Shown one piece after another: positions 35,184-44,454 of a stretch of 64,000 nt of DNA. The DNA comes from Albimonas donghaensis (GTDB lineage Bacteria > Pseudomonadota > Alphaproteobacteria > Rhodobacterales > Rhodobacteraceae), in assembly GCF_900106695.1 (NCBI RefSeq), contig NZ_FNMZ01000002.1, positions 62,001 through 126,000 on the forward strand, given 5' to 3'. The notes beneath the pieces were generated by a model. The model saw only the letters and a program-made list of their open reading frames with translations, made no database searches and had not been told where the DNA came from. Position 1 is the stretch's first letter. Every line of letters starts with the position of its first letter. The position numbers and the translations under genes are program-made.

Positions 35184-36133
35184 GGCTTGGGTCTCTCCTC
35201 CCTTGGCCCCGCCAGGCGCGGGGCGCCCGCGATGCGGGTCCGGCCTGCGAGGGTCAGCGCGGCGGCCTCGACCAGGCCGCGCGCGCGCATGTCTTCGGCG
35301 ACGGACAGGCCGGCGTCCAGCGCCGCCTCCGCCTCGTCCGGGGTCAGCGGGCCGACGCCGAGCGTCACCAGCCGGTCGCCGAGGTCGCTGTCGGGGGCCT
35401 CGGCGCGGGCCGGGCCGCGTCGGATGGCGGGGTGGCCCGGCAGGTCCACCGCGTTGGCGATCAGCGTCGCGGCGACGTCGGCGGCGGCGGCGGTGCGGGC
35501 CAGGACCGTCACCGCGTCGGCGATGCCCAGCGAATGGCTGCGCCCCCGCCAGCCCGAGGTCGCCACGCCGCGCGCCGCATCCCCGGCCCGGATCTCGGCC
35601 CGCCCGCCGGTCACGCCGTCGGGGGCGCCCAGCGCCACGCGCATCGCCGCGCCGGGGGCGAGCCAGATGGCCGCGTCGCCGCCATTGTTCGCATAGGCCC
35701 GGGTCAGGGACCGCCCCGCGGTCATCGCCGCCAGCACCTCATCGGCCACGGCCCCGGCGACGGCGGCCATCGGCGTCACGAAGCGCTCCGCATGGGGCAG
35801 GCAGGCCGCCAGCATCCGCCCGGCGACCGGACCGGAGAGCGCCGGGGGCGCGGCGTGCGGGAGCGGCGCGCGCAGGCGCGGCAGCTCCGCCACCAGCGCG
35901 TCGAGCACCGAGGCGAAGCGGGCCTCCGCCTGCGCCAGCGCCGCGCGGATCTCCGGCTCCGGCCCGAAGGCCTCGACCACAAGGTCGATGGGTCCGTGAT
36001 GCAGGTGCATCCGGCGGCCGTCCGGCAGCATCGCCGCCTGCGCGCGCCAGCCGGGCCCCGCGGTCCCCGCGGGCGCGGACGCCGGGACCACGGCCGGGGC
36101 CGGGGCCGAAGGGCTCAGCGCCGCCGCGGCCAT
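35180..36133 (-). CDS. UPF0280-family protein (ApbE superfamily)
   Basis: A 317-residue protein. After a Pro/Ala-rich N-terminus of about 32 residues, conservation starts at AAMLPDGRRMHLHHGPIDLV, with YANNGGDAAIWLAPGAAMRV and GVATSGWRGRSHSLGIADAV typical of UPF0280 (COG2122), a branch of the ApbE flavin-transferase superfamily. ApbE proteins attach FMN covalently to target proteins. It overlaps by 19 bases the upstream gene for a 6-hydroxynicotinate reductase homologue, and the characterised reductase from Eubacterium barkeri carries covalently bound flavin. A role as its flavinylating or flavin-handling partner is therefore a reasonable inference. The start could be internal. Confidence 0.85.
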   Translation of the reverse strand: MAAAALSPSAPAPAVVPASAPAGTAGPGWRAQAAMLPDGRRMHLHHGPIDLVVEAFGPEPEIRAALAQAEARFASVLDALVAELPRLRAPLPHAAPPALSGPVAGRMLAACLPHAERFVTPMAAVAGAVADEVLAAMTAGRSLTRAYANNGGDAAIWLAPGAAMRVALGAPDGVTGGRAEIRAGDAARGVATSGWRGRSHSLGIADAVTVLARTAAAADVAATLIANAVDLPGHPAIRRGPARAEAPDSDLGDRLVTLGVGPLTPDEAEAALDAGLSVAEDMRARGLVEAAALTLAGRTRIAGAPRLAGPREERPKP

Positions 36134-37611
36134 GTCATGCCCGGCCCGCGCCCGGGCTCGACCCCGAGCCCCCGGGTCGCGCCCCCGTATTCGCCGCCCC
36201 TCGCCAGCACGTCCTCGACCGAGCGGATCGCGCCCATATGCCCCCCCATCCCGGCATAGGCCTCACGCGGGAGGGTGAATTCCAGCGGCGCCACCAGCGC
36301 CGGCGTGGGCACATAGCCGAAGGCGCGCTCGGGCAGGTCCATCACGTCGGCCATCAGCGTGATGCCCCCGCCCGGCCAGATCCAGACCGGAGCGCCGGCG
36401 CAGGTCACCCGCGTCTCGCCGGCCTGCACCGATCGCGTCAGCCGCACCGGGTTGCCGGTCACGCCCGCCCGCAGGCTCCCCCCGGCGCCGCCGACGAACA
36501 GCACCGTGGTCAGCGCCGGCTCGCAATTCTCCTCGATCACCTGGACCGGACCGCGCAGCGCCTCGGGCAGCGGCGCGGGGCGCGGGACCAGATCCTCGTC
36601 CAGCACGTAGAACCCGTGCTGCTCCCCGGTGGTGGAGACCATCAGCAGCCGCAGCCCGGGCCGCGCGCCCTTCTTGGGGTTCCACGCGCCCAGGATCTCC
36701 AGCGGGTCGTCGATATCGGCCCCGCCCCAGCCCTTGCCCGGCTCCGCCACCCGGAAATACCGGCCGGGGGTGGAGCGGCGGCCCTTGATGCGGATGCCGG
36801 TGTCGGGCCAGCCGATCTCCTTGCCCGCCTGGTGCTCGGAGACGACGCCGGTGATGTGGTCGTCCACCACCACCACCTCGTCCGCCAGCCCCTGCCACTG
36901 GGTCGCGAACATGCCGATGGTGGCCGAGCCGCAGCCGACCCGCATCCGCGTCTCCTCCACCCCGTCCACGATCGGCGGGCGCCCGGCCTGGGCGATCACC
37001 GTCGCCCCGCCGTCGATGGTCAGTTTCACCGCCTCGCGGTTGCACAGGCGCAGGAGGGTGTCGCAGGTCACCCGGCCCTCGCGCTTCTCGCCCCCGGTCA
37101 GGTGGCGCACGCCGCCGAGGCTGAGCATCTGGGAGCCGTATTCGGCCGTGGTCACATGGCCCACCGGCTCGCCGTCGGCGCGGACCATGGCGGTTTCGTC
37201 GCCCAGGTGGCGGTCGGTGTCGATCTTCAGCTTGACCCCGCAATAGGAGAAGATCGCCTCGGTCACCACCGTCACCAGGTCCGCGTCCGCCACCTGGCGG
37301 GAGACGATGAAGGGCGCGGGCTTGTAATCCGGATAGGTGGTCCCCGCGCCCAGCCCGGTGACGAACCGGCGGGCGTCGGGGGCGGGCGCGCCGTCCCATG
37401 GCGCGTCGAGGAAGGGCGTCACCGCCGCCCCCGCCTCCAGCGCCGCATCGAGCACGGTGAGCGGGTCGCAGCGCACGATCTTCCCGCCCTCGTTGGCGTA
37501 GCGGTCGCAGGCGCCGGTCCTGCCCTCGGCCACGTAGCACATGACCGGGCAGGCGTCGCAGCGGATCTTTTCGGGCGCGGCCCGCGGGGTTCTGGGATCG
37601 GGTCCGTCCAT
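36115..37611 (-). CDS. 6-hydroxynicotinate reductase-like Fe-S flavoprotein
   Basis: A 498-residue protein from the ATG at 37611 (GGGAG box 9 bases before). The N-terminus has a cysteine cluster KIRCDACPVMC plus C35 and C48 (C18, C21, C25, C35, C48). Six further cysteines (124, 183, 190, 227, 363, 404) give enough ligands for several clusters. It resembles proteins annotated as 6-hydroxynicotinate reductase. The Eubacterium barkeri enzyme reduces 6-hydroxynicotinate to tetrahydro-6-oxonicotinate with reduced ferredoxin, and has covalent flavin plus 2Fe-2S and 4Fe-4S clusters. No canonical ApbE target motif (Asp-x-x-Ser/Thr-Gly-Ala-Thr) is visible; near misses are at 200-204, 228-231 and 88-92. 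Context with a molybdenum hydroxylase supports N-heterocycle reduction. The exact substrate is unknown. Confidence 0.75.
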   Translation of the reverse strand: MDGPDPRTPRAAPEKIRCDACPVMCYVAEGRTGACDRYANEGGKIVRCDPLTVLDAALEAGAAVTPFLDAPWDGAPAPDARRFVTGLGAGTTYPDYKPAPFIVSRQVADADLVTVVTEAIFSYCGVKLKIDTDRHLGDETAMVRADGEPVGHVTTAEYGSQMLSLGGVRHLTGGEKREGRVTCDTLLRLCNREAVKLTIDGGATVIAQAGRPPIVDGVEETRMRVGCGSATIGMFATQWQGLADEVVVVDDHITGVVSEHQAGKEIGWPDTGIRIKGRRSTPGRYFRVAEPGKGWGGADIDDPLEILGAWNPKKGARPGLRLLMVSTTGEQHGFYVLDEDLVPRPAPLPEALRGPVQVIEENCEPALTTVLFVGGAGGSLRAGVTGNPVRLTRSVQAGETRVTCAGAPVWIWPGGGITLMADVMDLPERAFGYVPTPALVAPLEFTLPREAYAGMGGHMGAIRSVEDVLARGGEYGGATRGLGVEPGRGPGMTWPRRR

Positions 37612-37723
37612 CACGCGGTCTCCCGGCTGGGGGTCGGGGCGGCCTGGCGCCCGGTCGCCCCGCCGCGCGGGCGGAGGCTCCAAGCTCTCGGGCGGGTGGT
37701 CGCGCGGCTCCCTCGGCAGGCCG

Positions 37724-40545
37724 TCATGGCGCCCCCCCCTCGGCCTTCGCGCGGTCGATCGCGGCCAGCACCCGGTGCGGCAGCGCCGGAACCCGGGTGA
37801 TCCGCGCGCCCGAGGCGTGGCGGATCGCGTTCAGGATCGCCGGCGCGGTCGGGATCAGCGCATGCTCCCCCAGGCCCCGCGCGCCGAACGGCCCCTCGGG
37901 GTCCGGCGTCTCCAGCAGGATCGAGCGGATCTCGGGCATGTCCGAGGTGGTGGGGATCAGGTAGTCGTGCAGGTTCTCGGTGCGGCCGGGGATGAACTCC
38001 TCCATCAGCGCGAGACCCAGCCCCTGCGCCACCCCGCCCTCGATCTGGCCCTCGGCCAGCATCGGGTTGATGACCCGGCCGAGGTCATGGGCCGCGACCA
38101 GCCGCGTGACCTTCACGGTCCCCAGCGCCATGTCCACCGCCACCTCCGCTACCTGCGCGCCATAGCCGTAGACGGCGTAGGGAACCCCCTGCCCGTCCGC
38201 ATCCAGCGGCGTGGTCGGCGGATCGTAGCGCGCTTCGGCCATCAGCGCGTAGCCCTGCGCCGCGGCCTCGGGCGCGGGCGCCAGGGCGGAGAGGTCCAGC
38301 GCCCGCGTCTCCCCCCGCTCGGTCCCTTCGATGCCGCCCGGCGTCGCGCGCAGCCGCGCGCCCTCGCCCATGTTCAGCAGCCGCAGCACCTGCGCCCGCA
38401 GCGCCGCGCCCGCGCCCTGCGCCGCGCGGCCGGTCACATAGGTCTGGCGCGAGGCCGAGGTCTTCCCGCAATCCGGCGTCAGCGCGGTGTCCGGCCCGAT
38501 CAGGAGCATCGCCTCGGGCGCGACCCCCAGCGCCTCGGCGCAGATCTGGGTGATGACGGTGTTCGAGCCCTGCCCGATATCCGTCGCCCCCTGATGCAGC
38601 GCGATGCGCCCGTCGCCCCGGATCCCCACCCGCACGGTGGACGGGTTGGGCAGCCCGGTGTTGCCGCAGCCATACCAGCAGGAGGCGACGCCGACCCCAT
38701 GGCGCAGCGGCCCGCCCCCGGCCACGCCCCCGGCCGCAGCCGCGGCGTTGGCGGCCTCGGCCCGGGCCAGCGCCTCGGCCCAGGGGCCTTCCAGCGCGTC
38801 CAGACAGGCGCCGATGCCCACGCCGCGCAGCACCTGCCCGCAGACCGTCGCCTCGCCCTCGCCCAGCGCGTTCAGCCTTCGGAACGCCAGCCGGTCGATG
38901 CCCAGCGCCAGCGCCAGGTCGTCGTAAAGCACCTCCTGCACCAGCGCCGCCTGCGGCACGCCGAAGCCGCGGAACGCGCCCGCGGGCGTGCCGTTGGTGT
39001 GGATCGCCCACGCCTCGGCCCGGTAATTGGGCGTCCGGTAGGGGCCCGAGGCGTGCACCGGCACCCTGTTCGCCACCGTCGGCCCCCAGCTCGCATAGGC
39101 GCCGGTGTTGAAGTCCCCGTCGAAATCCATGCCGGTGATCCGTCCCGAGGCGTCCGCCCCGATCCGCCCCCGCATCCGCGCCGGATGGCGCTTGGTGGTC
39201 GAGGCCATGGACTCGCCCCGGCTGAACGCCATCCGGCAGGGCCGCCCCAGCTTCAGCGCCGCCAGCCCCAGCAGCGGCTGCACGGACAGGTCCAGCTTGG
39301 CGCCGAAGCCGCCGCCCGCCGCGGCGGGGATGATCCGCACCCGGTCCTTCGGCAGATCCAGAACCAGCGCCACGTCGTCCCGGTCCATCACCGGCGCCTG
39401 GGTGCAGGCGGAGATCACCAGCACGTCGCCCTCCATCCAGGCGGCGCCGGCCTCGGGCTCGATATAGGCGTGCTCCACATAGGCGGTCTCGAAGGCCAGC
39501 TCGGCCACGGCGGCGGCGGCGGCCAGCCCGGCCTCGGCGTCGCCCCGGCGCACCAGCCCGCGGATCAGCAGGTTGCCCGGCCGGTCCGCATGGACCAGCG
39601 CCGCGCCGGGGGCGGCGGCGTCCTCGGGCTCCATCACCGGGGTCTCGGGGCGCCATTCGATGGGAAAGTCGGAAAGGTCGAGCGCCGCCATCGCCTCCGC
39701 CTCCCCCGCCACCAGCGCCACCGCCTCGCCGCGGAAACGGGCGCCCAGCGCGGGTTCCGCCAGCGCCGGCTGATCCGCGCAGTCGGGGATCACGCCGAAG
39801 CGGTTGCGGCCGGGGATGTCGGCGGCGGTGAAGACGGCGACCAGCCCGGGCCGCGCCGCGATCCAGCCCGCGAGGTCCCCGAAGGCGAACCCCGCGCGGT
39901 GATGCGGCGAGCGGACGGCGCGCAGCACCAGGGCCCCCTCGGGCCAGGCATCGGCGCCGAATGCCTCCGTCCCGTCCACCTTGGGACGCCCGTCCAGCCG
40001 CTCGATCCGGGCGCCGACAGGCGCGTGGTCGGGGGCCGGGCGGGCGGCGGCGCCGGGCGTCTCGGCATGGGCGGCGCAGACCGCGTCGATGATCTTGGCG
40101 TAGCCGGTGCAGCGGCAGAGCACGCCGCCCAGCGCCTCCTCGACCTCCGCGCGCGAGGGCGCGGGCGTCTCGCGCAGCAGGGCCGAGGCGGTCATCAGCA
40201 TGCCGGGCGTGCAGATCCCGCATTGCGCCGCCCCATGGCGCAGGAAGGCCCGCTGCAGGGCGTTGACCTCCCAGCCGCCAAGGCCGGCGACCGTCGTCAC
40301 CTCCCGCCCCGCCGCCTGCCCCAGCGGGGTCAGGCAGGCGCAGACCGGCGCCCCGTCCAGCAGCACCGTGCAGGCCCCGCAATCGCCCGCGTCGCAGCCC
40401 GATTTCACCCCCCGGACCCCGGCCCCCTCGCGCAGCGCGTCGGACAGGCGGCGGGAGGGATCGGCCTCGATGCGGGCGGGCGCGCCGTCCAGCACCAGTT
40501 CGACCGTCGGGACCAGCCCCGGCGCGGAGGCGGCGTCGTCGAGGC

Positions 40546-40549
<4 letters not shown>
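37724..40549 (-). CDS. Fused 2Fe-2S / molybdopterin subunit of a xanthine dehydrogenase-family hydroxylase
   Basis: A 941-residue protein. Residues 14-170 carry two 2Fe-2S domains (C52, C57, C60, C72, then C110, C113, C145, C147; motifs GCDAGDCGAC and CGICTPGMLM). From about 185 comes the molybdopterin subunit with GGGFGAKLDLSVQPLLGLAA, GAFRGFGVPQAAL and the catalytic glutamate in GARGLGEHALIPTAPAI (E895). The enzyme would hydroxylate a carbon next to a ring nitrogen using water. The FAD subunit is encoded directly upstream with an ATGA overlap, so together they form a complete enzyme. Fusion of small and large subunits with a separate FAD subunit is less common than three genes. It is followed by the reductase-like gene, matching the order hydroxylation then ring reduction. 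Confidence 0.92.
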
Positions 40550-41409
<860 letters not shown>

Positions 41410-41488
41410 CGGCGTCTCCGGCGGCGGCGCCTGGCTGCCGGGCCCCCGCGAAAGGCGGGGCGCGGGCGCGGGACGGTCCGCCGCGATC

Positions 41489-41502
41489 GTTTGCGTGCAA
41501 AC
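41489..41502. promoter_or_regulatory. Palindromic operator candidate GTTTGC-GT-GCAAAC
   Basis: A perfect 6-bp inverted repeat with a two-base centre between the divergent hydroxylase operon and marR. The same element with one mismatch occurs at 54687-54700 before the ABC receptor gene. In the same interval, TGTCAATC-CGGC-type direct repeats occur at 41529 and 41566. The MarR protein encoded next to it is the obvious candidate binder. Confidence 0.6.
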
Positions 41503-41628
41503 ACAGCCTGCGCCCCGCTCCCGCGTCTTGTCAATCGGCGGCGCAGCGCCTCCCCCCGCCGGGCCTGTCAATCCGGCCGCGATTGGGCTAGTCACGACAA
41601 AACGGCTTCTCACGGGAGGATGGCTGAC

Positions 41629-42189
41629 GTGGCCATGGCGACGAAAGCGGGCGCGACGCGCGGACCGGCCGAAGCGGCCGCCGGCCCTCGCGGCGCGGGC
41701 GACCGGCAGGTCCCGCCGGAGGGGGCGTCCGAAGCTCCCCCCGCCCACCAGCACGCGCGCCGCTCGCTGGGCGAGGCCGCGGACGCCTATCGGCTGGACG
41801 CCCAGATCGGCCACCTGCTGCGCCGCGCCAACCAGCGCCACCTGTCGATCTTCTCCGACCGCATCCCCGACCTGACCCCGCGCCAGTTCGCGGCGCTGGC
41901 CAAGCTGCATGAGGACGGCCCCGTCAGCCAGAACCAGCTCGGCCGGGCCACGGCCATGGACGCGGCGACCATCAAGGGCGTCATCGACCGACTGGCCAAG
42001 CGGGACCTGGTGTCCACCGCCGCCTCGCCCGACGACCGCCGCCGCCTGATCGTCTCGCTCACCGAGGCCGGCGCGGCGCTGTTCGCCGCGCTCGCCGAAG
42101 ACGCGGTCGCGGCCACCCACGCCACGCTCGCGCCGCTCGATCCCGACGACCGGGCGCAGCTTCTGCGCCTGCTGGTCCGCATCGCCTGA
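41629..42189 (+). CDS. MarR-family transcriptional regulator
   Basis: About 186 residues with a disordered Ala/Pro-rich N-terminus of about 40 residues, then the winged-helix domain: YRLDAQIGHLLRRANQRHLS, LTPRQFAALAKLHEDGPVSQ, NQLGRATAMDAATIKGVIDR and the wing SPDDRRRLIVSLTEAG. The start is ambiguous. ATG 41620 abuts the GGGAGG box, GTG 41629 has ideal spacing and ATG 41635 is also in frame. It is divergent from the hydroxylase/reductase operon and followed 61 bases later by pncB on the same strand. NicR, the nicotinate-pathway repressor of Pseudomonas putida, is also a MarR protein, so a ring-acid ligand is plausible. Confidence 0.88.
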   Translation: MAMATKAGATRGPAEAAAGPRGAGDRQVPPEGASEAPPAHQHARRSLGEAADAYRLDAQIGHLLRRANQRHLSIFSDRIPDLTPRQFAALAKLHEDGPVSQNQLGRATAMDAATIKGVIDRLAKRDLVSTAASPDDRRRLIVSLTEAGAALFAALAEDAVAATHATLAPLDPDDRAQLLRLLVRIA

Positions 42190-42250
42190 TCCCGTCCGCG
42201 GCCGCGCGTCCCTCCGGGGGCGCCGCGCCGCCCCTGCCCGGCTCGACCGC

Positions 42251-43546
42251 ATGATCAACATCGCCCAGCGCGTCCACGACCACCAATGGAAGATCGACCC
42301 GATCGTCCGCTCGGTCCTCGACACGGATTTCTACAAGCTCCTGATGGCGCAGAGCGTGTTCCGCAACCGCCGCGAGGCGCGTGTGGAATTCTCGCTCATC
42401 AACCGCTCCGACGCGGTGCCGCTCGCCCGCCTGATCGACGAGGGCGAACTGCGCGAGCAGCTCGACCATGTGCGCTCGCTCAGCCTCACCCGGGGCGAAA
42501 GCACCTGGCTGCGCGGCAACACCTTCTACGGCAAGCGCTGGATGTTCACGCCCGACTTCATGCAGTGGCTGGAGGGGTTCCGCTTTCCCGACTACCACCT
42601 GGAGCGCCGCGGCGACCAGTACGAGCTGACCTTCGAAGGCCCGTGGATGGAGGCGATGATGTGGGAGATCCCCGCCCTCGCCATCCTGATGGAGCTCCGC
42701 TCCCGCGCCGTGCTGCGCGACATGGGCAAGTTCGAGCTTCAGATCCTCTACGCCCGCGCCATGTCCCGGGTGTGGGAGAAGATCGAGCGCCTGCAGAAGC
42801 TTCCCGACCTCGCGGTGGCGGATTTCGGCGCCCGGCGCCGGCATTCCTTCCTGTGGCAGGACTGGTGCGTGCAGGCGATGATCGAGGGGCTGGGCCGGCG
42901 CTTCACCGGCACCTCCAACTGCCTGATCGCCATGCGCCAGGACATCGAGGCCATCGGCACCAACGCCCATGAGCTTCCCATGGTCTACTGCGCGCTGGCA
43001 GGCGAGGACGACGCGGCCCTCGCCGCCGCCCCCTACCAGGTGCTGGAGGAATGGCAGAAGGACTATGACGGCAACCTGCGCATCGTGTTGCCGGACACCA
43101 TCGGGTCCAAGGGGTTCTTCGCCAACGCTCCGGAATGGATCGCGCGCTGGACCGGCGTGCGGGTGGATTCCGGCGACCCGTTCGACGCCGCCGAAGCCGC
43201 CATCGCCTTCTGGCAGCGTCACGGCCAGGACGTGTCGCAGAAGCGGATCATCTTCTCCGACGGGCTGGACATCGAGCTGATCGAGGCGCTGCACGCCCGC
43301 TACGCCGACCGGGTCAAGGTCTCCTATGGCTGGGGCACGCTGCTGACCAACGACTTCCGCGGGCTGGCGCCCGACGACCGGCTGGCGCCGTTCAGCCTGG
43401 TGTGCAAGGCGGTTTCGGCGGACGGGCATCCCTGCGTGAAGCTGTCGGACAACCCCAACAAGGCCACCGGCCCGGCCGAGGAGATCGCGCGCTACAAGCG
43501 GGTCTTCGGCGTGGGCGAGCAGGCCGCGCGCGACGTGGTGGTCTGA
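42251..43546 (+). CDS. pncB: Nicotinate phosphoribosyltransferase
   Basis: A 431-residue PncB. N-terminal LDTDFYKLLMAQSVF, the autophosphorylated histidine in EAIGTNAHELPM (H240), the phosphoribosyl segment IIFSDGLDIELIEAL and KVSYGWGTLLTNDF are all present, so it should be active. It converts nicotinate and PRPP to nicotinate mononucleotide in NAD salvage, using ATP hydrolysis. It follows marR closely and probably shares its transcript, tying nicotinate salvage to the regulator that faces the putative ring-degradation operon. A nicotinamidase gene (pncA) lies 14 kb downstream in the same block. Confidence 0.96.
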   Translation: MINIAQRVHDHQWKIDPIVRSVLDTDFYKLLMAQSVFRNRREARVEFSLINRSDAVPLARLIDEGELREQLDHVRSLSLTRGESTWLRGNTFYGKRWMFTPDFMQWLEGFRFPDYHLERRGDQYELTFEGPWMEAMMWEIPALAILMELRSRAVLRDMGKFELQILYARAMSRVWEKIERLQKLPDLAVADFGARRRHSFLWQDWCVQAMIEGLGRRFTGTSNCLIAMRQDIEAIGTNAHELPMVYCALAGEDDAALAAAPYQVLEEWQKDYDGNLRIVLPDTIGSKGFFANAPEWIARWTGVRVDSGDPFDAAEAAIAFWQRHGQDVSQKRIIFSDGLDIELIEALHARYADRVKVSYGWGTLLTNDFRGLAPDDRLAPFSLVCKAVSADGHPCVKLSDNPNKATGPAEEIARYKRVFGVGEQAARDVVV

Positions 43547-43706
43547 GGGCGGAGGCGCGCCCGCCTCCGCCCCCGAACCTGACGCCGATCCTTCCCCCGG
43601 CTTCCCCCCGGTTACTCCCCGCGCGCCCGGCGCCCGCGCGGATCGGCGCCCCGTCCGGGCGCCGCCGGGTGAACTCATCCGCCGCCTCCTCCGCCCGTTC
43701 AGGTTG

Positions 43707-43725
43707 ACGTCATGTCACCTGACGT
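43707..43725. promoter_or_regulatory. Inverted repeat ACGTCA-N7-TGACGT
   Basis: A perfect 6-bp inverted repeat upstream of the holin gene, overlapping a TTGACG sequence that could serve as a -35 box. It lies just before a larger nested inverted repeat. Candidate operator for the lysis cassette. Confidence 0.4.
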
Positions 43726-43728
43726 AGC

Positions 43729-43778
43729 GTGCGGAAAGCCAAGTCATTATTTCTCAATGAGAAAGTGACTTTTCGCAC
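43729..43778 (+). promoter_or_regulatory. Nested inverted repeat in the leader of the lysis cassette
   Basis: Three pairs of arms are nested: GTGCG/CGCAC (outer), AAGTCA/TGACTT (middle, 43741-43746 and 43766-43771) and TTTCTCA/TGAGAAA (inner, 43750-43764, single-base centre). The element ends 22 bases before the holin ATG, directly ahead of its ribosome site (GGGGAGGG). It could be a binding site for a dimeric regulator or fold in the mRNA leader. It is notably AT-richer than its surroundings. Confidence 0.6.
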
Positions 43779-43800
43779 AGGCTCGGGGAGGGCGCGGAAC

Positions 43801-44454
43801 ATGGTCTTGCCAATTCTGGGGGCGCTCGGCGCCGCCGTGGTCCCGGCGCTCGCCAGCCGTGGGCTGGATCTTCTGACCGGGGTGTTCTCCGGCGCCGCCG
43901 ACGCCGGCGTCGAGAAAGTGGCCAAGCTGATCGAGGATCAGACCGGCATCAGGATCGAGGATGTCGCCGAACAGAAGCTCACCGACGCGCAATGGATCCA
44001 GCTCAAGGAATTCGAGCTGCGCAACCAGGAGCTTCTGCTCGCCGCCGCCCAGGCCCAGGACCAGGCCGAGATCGAGCGGATGCGAGTCGAGAACGAGGAC
44101 CGCAAGAACGCCCGCGGCCTGCAACGCCAGGCCCTGAGAACCGAGGACTGGTTCTCCCGCAACTTCATCTATGTCTACGCCCTGCTGATCACCGTGATGA
44201 CCGGGGCCTTCATCGGCTGGGCCGCGTTCGGTCCGGTCTTCGGCACGGACCCCGACGGCTCCCTGACCGAGGCCGGGCTCGCGCAGTCGCGCATCGTCGA
44301 CACCGTCCTGGGCTTCCTGCTCGGGGTCACGCTCTCGGCGATCATCCAGTTCTTCTTCGGCTCCTCCCAGGGCTCCAGCCGCAAGGGCGCCGCGATCGAG
44401 CGCCTGCTGGAGGAGAACACGGCCCTCAAGGGCTCCGGCTCGGGGGGCAAGTGA
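43801..44454 (+). CDS. Holin of the gene-transfer-agent type (three-helix family)
   Basis: A 217-residue protein. An N-terminal hydrophobic segment (2-19, LPILGALGAAVVPALA) is followed by a long charged helical region (about 40-115) and two hydrophobic segments (about 125-148 and 168-188, LGFLLGVTLSAIIQFFFG). This layout fits PF11351, the 3-TM holin linked to gene transfer agent release. The product would permeabilise the inner membrane to let the endolysin act. Start chosen at the ATG with GGGGAGGG 8 bases before it. The stop overlaps the endolysin start (TGATG), a typical lysis pair. No capsid or tail genes are in the window. Confidence 0.75.
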   Translation: MVLPILGALGAAVVPALASRGLDLLTGVFSGAADAGVEKVAKLIEDQTGIRIEDVAEQKLTDAQWIQLKEFELRNQELLLAAAQAQDQAEIERMRVENEDRKNARGLQRQALRTEDWFSRNFIYVYALLITVMTGAFIGWAAFGPVFGTDPDGSLTEAGLAQSRIVDTVLGFLLGVTLSAIIQFFFGSSQGSSRKGAAIERLLEENTALKGSGSGGK

